Below the pieces are notes generated by a model. That model saw nothing but the letters and a program-made list of their open reading frames with translations. It was not told where the DNA came from and did not search any database. Shown here in pieces: positions 60,520-64,000 of a stretch of 64,000 nucleotides of DNA (position 1 is its first letter; each line of letters begins with the position of its first letter). Source of the stretch: DAIRFP01 sp036794995 (GTDB taxonomy: Bacteria; Desulfobacterota; Binatia; UBA9968). Position numbers and translations under genes: made by a program. Where the stretch lies: assembly GCA_036794995.1 (NCBI GenBank), contig DAIRFP010000001.1, forward strand, positions 1 through 64,000, written 5' to 3'.

Positions 60520-60960
60520 ATGGAGTTTCCCGAAGGCCTGAAATATTCCAAAGAACATGAATGGGTGCTCGTCGAAGGCAATACCGCTACGATTGGGATT
60601 ACTGAGTTCGCCCAGGAAGAGCTGGGCGACGTTGTGTACGTGGAACTGCCCGAAGTTGGAGAAAAGGTCGTGAAAGACGATCCTTTCGGCGCGGTGGAGT
60701 CTGTGAAGGCGGTCTCTGACGTCTACGCGCCGGTGGGTGGAACGGTTCTCGAAGTTAATGATGTGTTGCCGGATAATCCGGAGACTATCAACGATGATCC
60801 TTACGGTGATGGGTGGATGATCCGGGTTGAAATGACGGATGAGGACGATCTTAAGGATTTGATGACCGCGGAGGAGTACGCTGAATATGTAGATCAACAA
60901 AAGGAAGACGAGGACGAAGAAGAGGAGGACGACGAAGCGGAAGAAGAAGAGGAGGAATAG
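60520..60960 (+). CDS. gcvH: Glycine cleavage H protein with acidic C-terminal tail
   Basis: A 146-residue H protein. FPEGLKYSKEHEWVLVEGNTATIGITEFAQEELGDVVYVELPEVG is standard, and the lipoylated lysine is in FGAVESVKAVSDVYAPV. NDDPYGDGWMIRVEM closes the fold. The last 18 residues (after QQK) are 17 Asp/Glu plus one Ala, a tail that normal H proteins (about 127-130 residues) do not have. It shuttles the aminomethyl group between GcvP, GcvT and LpdA. A strong GGAGG precedes the ATG. Confidence 0.95.
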   Translation: MEFPEGLKYSKEHEWVLVEGNTATIGITEFAQEELGDVVYVELPEVGEKVVKDDPFGAVESVKAVSDVYAPVGGTVLEVNDVLPDNPETINDDPYGDGWMIRVEMTDEDDLKDLMTAEEYAEYVDQQKEDEDEEEEDDEAEEEEEE

Positions 60961-60969
60961 CTTCCAGGA

Positions 60970-62316
60970 ATGCGCTACACTCCCCACACTCCCCTCGACA
61001 AGGAGCAGATGCTCCGAGTCATTGGAATCGATTCCCTTGACGAACTATACCGTCACGTTCCGGAAACCCTCCGCAACCGCGCCAAGATCGGTCTTCCCGA
61101 AGGTTTGACCGAGTTGGCGGTTCGCCGGCGTCTGGCCGCGCTGGCCGCCAAAAACGCAACCCCTTCCGAGTGGAGTTTTTTTCTGGGTGGCGGGATCTAT
61201 CACCATTTCATACCGAGCGCAGTAGATGCGGTTATCTCCCGTTCGGAGTTTGCCACTTCCTACACGCCTTACCAACCGGAAGTCAGCCAGGGCACGTTGC
61301 AAGCCTTGTTCGAGTACCAGACGTTGGTCTGTCAGCTCACTGGCATGGAAGTATCCAACGCAGGGGTCTATGACGGGGCTTCTGCGGCCGCAGAAGCGGT
61401 TCTTATGTCTCGGCGCATCCAGCCGCTGAATCGACGGCGAGTTTTGCTGTCCAGAGCCCTGCATCCGCACTATCGTGAGGTTATTTCGACCTATTTGAAG
61501 AATCTCAACGATATGCGACTGGAAGAAGTTGGCTTCGATAACAGTGGTGGAACCGATTTGGAACAGCTGACGGCAAAGCTTGACCATCAATCCATGTGTG
61601 TCGTCGTAGGCTATCCGAATTTTTTCGGTATCATCGAAGATCTCACCCCGATACAGGCTGCTTGCGCCAGCTCCGGTGCACAACTGATTACCGTGACAGC
61701 AGAACCGTTGGCGTTGGGCGTCCTCAAGCCCCCCGGGGAATGGGGTGCGGACATTGCTGTGGGCGAAGGACAGAGTTTGGGAGTTCCCATGACGCTGGGC
61801 GGCCCGGGATATGGTTTCTTCGCCTCTCAGAGGAGGTTCGTACGCAGCTTGCCGGGTCGTTTGGTCGGAGAAACCGTCGACGCCGAAGGTCAACGCGGTT
61901 TCGTGTTGACCCTCGCGACACGCGAACAGCATATTCGCCGCGAGAAGGCGACCTCCAATATTTGCACCAGTCAAACGCTGTGTACGCTGGCATCGACGGT
62001 TTTTATGTCTCTCCTAGGCAAGACCGGAATGCGCCGACTCGCAGAAGTGAACGTTTCGCGCGCTCACGAGGCCTGCGATCGGCTCGTCGACGAGGCCAAA
62101 CTCGAGTTTTGCTTTTCACGCCCGTTTTTTAACGAGTTCGTTTTACGTGCCAAGAATTTGCCCGATCTTATGAAGCGCTGTGCCGCGGAGCGGATCGTGC
62201 CGGGGGTGCCCTTGGGTCAGTGGTATCCTGAGCTCCATGATTGTTTGTTAGTTTGCGTCACGGAAATGAACCAGAGAGAGGAGATCGATCGCCTTGTCGG
62301 AAGTATCGGTGGGTAG
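60970..62316 (+). CDS. gcvPA: Glycine dehydrogenase (decarboxylating) subunit 1
   Basis: A 448-residue P-protein subunit 1, the N-terminal half of the two-piece glycine decarboxylase. MRYTPHTPLDKEQMLRVIGIDSLDELY, FLGGGIYHHFIPSAVDAV, SYTPYQPEVSQGTLQALFEYQTLVCQLTGM and LTLATREQHIRREKATSNICTSQTLC are all family blocks. It forms a heterotetramer with GcvPB and releases CO2 from glycine. Its end overlaps the start of gcvPB by 23 bases. The ribosome site is weak, and coupling to gcvH (9 bp away) is likely. Confidence 0.96.
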   Translation: MRYTPHTPLDKEQMLRVIGIDSLDELYRHVPETLRNRAKIGLPEGLTELAVRRRLAALAAKNATPSEWSFFLGGGIYHHFIPSAVDAVISRSEFATSYTPYQPEVSQGTLQALFEYQTLVCQLTGMEVSNAGVYDGASAAAEAVLMSRRIQPLNRRRVLLSRALHPHYREVISTYLKNLNDMRLEEVGFDNSGGTDLEQLTAKLDHQSMCVVVGYPNFFGIIEDLTPIQAACASSGAQLITVTAEPLALGVLKPPGEWGADIAVGEGQSLGVPMTLGGPGYGFFASQRRFVRSLPGRLVGETVDAEGQRGFVLTLATREQHIRREKATSNICTSQTLCTLASTVFMSLLGKTGMRRLAEVNVSRAHEACDRLVDEAKLEFCFSRPFFNEFVLRAKNLPDLMKRCAAERIVPGVPLGQWYPELHDCLLVCVTEMNQREEIDRLVGSIGG

Positions 62317-63784
62317 GCGCTTGCAACCGGCTGCTCCCCGGCTGCTGTTTGAGAGCGGATCGTCGGGACGGAGTGCTTTCTATTGGCCAGATGGGGATGA
62401 CCAAGGCCAAGGAAACATCCCGGAGACGCTATTGCGGCACGATATCCCTGGGTTTCCCGAATTGGGGGAGTTGGAAGTGTTGCGCCACTTCACGCGCCTC
62501 TCGCAGCGAAATTTCGCTATCGAAAGCCAGTTCTATCCCTTGGGTTCTTGTACGATGAAATATAATCCCAAGGTCAATGAAGTAGCGGCGCGACTTCCTG
62601 GATTTGCGCAAATTCATCCGTTGGCTCCCGTCGAGGTGCTGCAAGGGGCCATGGAGTTGCTCTACGATCTGGAGCGAATGCTCTTGGAAATCTGCGGGAT
62701 GGACTCCGTGAGCTTGCAGCCATCGGCGGGCGCCCAGGGCGAGCTAACCGGGTTGATGCTGATTCGCGCCTGTCTAGCTGAAAGAGGAAATCCTCGCAAG
62801 AAAATCATCGTCCCGGACACGGCGCACGGAACCAACCCTGCGAGCTCAACGTTGTGCGGCTATGATGTCGTGCAAATTTCCTCCACCGCCCAAGGCGTGA
62901 TCGACCCGGCGACGATCGCAAAAGTGATGGATGAGCAGGTCGCCGCGTTGATGATTACGAATCCCAACACACTGGGGCTGTTCGAAAAGGACATTGAGGC
63001 GATTGCTGAGGTCGTCCATGGAAAGGGTGGCTTGGTGTATCTCGATGGCGCGAATCTCAACGCGCTTATGGGCGTTGCGAAGCCCGGTCACATGGGTGTC
63101 GACGTGCTTCATATGAACCTCCACAAGACATTCTCCACACCCCATGGCGGCGGCGGTCCAGGTGCCGGGCCGGTTGCGGTTAAGAAGATGCTGTCCGACT
63201 ATCTGCCTGTGCCACGGATCGCTAAGAACGCCGGCACCTTTTACTTGCAGGAGCGTTGTCCTAAAACGATCGGCCGCGTGCGCTCGTTTTTTGGCAATTT
63301 TGGAATCTTGGTCCGAGCCTACACCTACATTATCTCGATAGGAGGGAATGGTCTCGAGGAGTCAAGCCGCATGGCGCTCCTCAACGCCAACTATATTCGC
63401 AAGCGGTTGGAAAAGAGTTATCAGCTTGCTTACAATGAGCCCTGCATGCACGAGTGCATTTTTACGGACCGGCTGCAGCATAAGCACGGTATTAGTACAC
63501 TTGATATTGCAAAGCGGCTTTTGGATTACGATTTCCATCCACCAACGATCTATTTCCCCTTGGTCGTTTCAGGCGCGCTGATGATTGAACCTACGGAAAC
63601 CGAGACCCCCGAAACTTTGGACGCGTTTGTTGAGGCCATGCTTGCCATCGCGCGGGAAGCCGAAGAGACTCCCGAAGTCGTCAAAGCCGCCCCTCACTCA
63701 ACGCCGGTAAGGCGCCTTGATGAAGCCAGAGCGGCGCGAAGGCAGATTTTGAGATGGGAGCCGACGCATGGGAAAGCCGAATGA
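62294..63784 (+). CDS. gcvPB: Glycine dehydrogenase (decarboxylating) subunit 2
   Basis: A 496-residue PLP-dependent P-protein subunit 2. QRNFAIESQFYPLGSCTMKYNPKVNE, DTAHGTNPASS, the PLP-lysine segment HMNLHKTFSTPHGGGGPGAGPV and late PLVVSGALMIEPTETETPETLDAF are conserved. It starts at TTG 62294, which overlaps gcvPA; AGAGGAGA lies 8 bp before it. GTG 62309 is a fallback start. It completes the glycine cleavage complex of this operon. The last 40 residues are a charged tail of ordinary length for bacterial GcvPB. Confidence 0.95.
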   Translation: MSEVSVGRRLQPAAPRLLFESGSSGRSAFYWPDGDDQGQGNIPETLLRHDIPGFPELGELEVLRHFTRLSQRNFAIESQFYPLGSCTMKYNPKVNEVAARLPGFAQIHPLAPVEVLQGAMELLYDLERMLLEICGMDSVSLQPSAGAQGELTGLMLIRACLAERGNPRKKIIVPDTAHGTNPASSTLCGYDVVQISSTAQGVIDPATIAKVMDEQVAALMITNPNTLGLFEKDIEAIAEVVHGKGGLVYLDGANLNALMGVAKPGHMGVDVLHMNLHKTFSTPHGGGGPGAGPVAVKKMLSDYLPVPRIAKNAGTFYLQERCPKTIGRVRSFFGNFGILVRAYTYIISIGGNGLEESSRMALLNANYIRKRLEKSYQLAYNEPCMHECIFTDRLQHKHGISTLDIAKRLLDYDFHPPTIYFPLVVSGALMIEPTETETPETLDAFVEAMLAIAREAEETPEVVKAAPHSTPVRRLDEARAARRQILRWEPTHGKAE

Positions 63785-63813
63785 TTTGTGGATTCTGTCG
63801 TTCCGGTGCGGAT

Positions 63814-63832
63814 GACCGAATTGCCGTCGGTC
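63814..63832. terminator. Small hairpin after the gcv operon
   Basis: GACCGA and TCGGTC pair across a 7-nt loop, right between the gcvPB stop and the convergent TonB-type stop (it reaches the last base of the latter). There is no T-tract. Confidence 0.35.
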
Positions 63833-64000
63833 TAACGCATGTAACGGTAGTTTAGGCGGTTGTCCAAGTACTCGAAGCTCGCGACTATATCGATGCGATT
63901 TCTGCCAATCCAGGGTGGTATAGCGCCAAATGGAGCAGCCGCCTTGACCGCCCGCAGGGCTTCCTCATCGAGCAAGTTGGACCCGGAAGAGCGGACAATT
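63832..64000 (-). CDS. TonB-family protein, C-terminal end (truncated by window edge)
   Basis: The last 56 residues of a minus-strand gene are visible. They read SSGSNLLDEEALRAVKAAAPFG, IPPWIGRNRIDIVASFEYL, which match the TonB C-terminal domain (xSSGxxxLDxxALxAVxxAAPFxPxP, then a strand ending FxY). This domain passes energy from the inner membrane ExbBD motor to outer-membrane receptors. The N-terminal anchor and proline-rich spacer lie beyond the window, so the length cannot be judged. Confidence 0.82.
   Translation of the reverse strand, partial: IVRSSGSNLLDEEALRAVKAAAPFGAIPPWIGRNRIDIVASFEYLDNRLNYRYMR

Overview
This window looks like a chromosomal piece of a Gram-negative, aerobic or facultative heterotroph, probably assembled from a metagenome because it contains a 100-N scaffold gap. 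GC content looks like the mid-fifties percent by eye. The gene mix points to the Desulfobacterota, Binatota, Tectomicrobia or Rokubacteria-like world and not to a well-studied genus: Bug-type tricarboxylate binding proteins, luciferase-like flavin enzymes, UbiD, class III ring-cleaving dioxygenases, a split glycine decarboxylase, homodimeric pyruvate dehydrogenase, the PrkA-YeaH-SpoVR operon and a TonB-type protein. That placement is inference; no rRNA is present.

Layout. 1-1234: a truncated response regulator and a glutathione-S-transferase-like protein. 1383-4008: a compact catabolic module made of a two-subunit thiamine-diphosphate decarboxylase, a luciferase-like monooxygenase and a Rid-family protein. 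4214-6449: two small unknown genes, then rpoZ and an RpoH-type sigma factor. 6613-9984: CoxG, CoxM and CoxS-like genes without a catalytic large subunit, facing a UbiD decarboxylase across a pair of inverted 9-bp repeat arrays. 10251-14345: an ABC-2 exporter with a NEW3-domain partner, then trmL and dtd. 14343-14552: a scaffold gap flanked by an exact 55-bp duplication. 14755-18900: a secreted cupredoxin-like protein, lgt and a copper-type P-ATPase. 18982-21072: a Tgt-methyltransferase fusion. 21088-26888: two intact Bug-type binding proteins and the wreck of a third, with an MFS transporter and a 2-hydroxyacid dehydrogenase. 27370-32041: an AcuI-type reductase, a periplasmic protein, a metallo-beta-lactamase-fold enzyme, a small P-loop kinase and an enlarged AroE. 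32124-36726: prkA-yeaH-spoVR. 37213-40398: a NusG paralogue and a membrane histidine kinase.

40491-46052 holds a two-domain VOC protein, a diiron ferritin-like protein facing a BFD/zinc-ribbon protein that lacks a normal start codon, an O-methyltransferase, an AlbA_2-type regulator and an M20 peptidase. 46301-52580 is the complete pyruvate dehydrogenase complex (aceE, aceF, lpdA) with a divergent lipoate ligase. Then follow tRNA-Met(CAU), a PPP-family phosphatase, a ring-cleavage cluster (54052-58189) and the folD-gcvT-gcvH-gcvPA-gcvPB operon (58502-63784). The end of a TonB-type gene runs off the right edge.

The core metabolic parts fit together: PDH and the glycine cleavage system both need lipoylated proteins and LpdA, and FolD handles the methylene-tetrahydrofolate made by GcvT. 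The accessory parts suggest a lifestyle of scavenging organic acids and aromatic or heteroatom-containing compounds. No CRISPR array, prophage or insertion sequence was seen.
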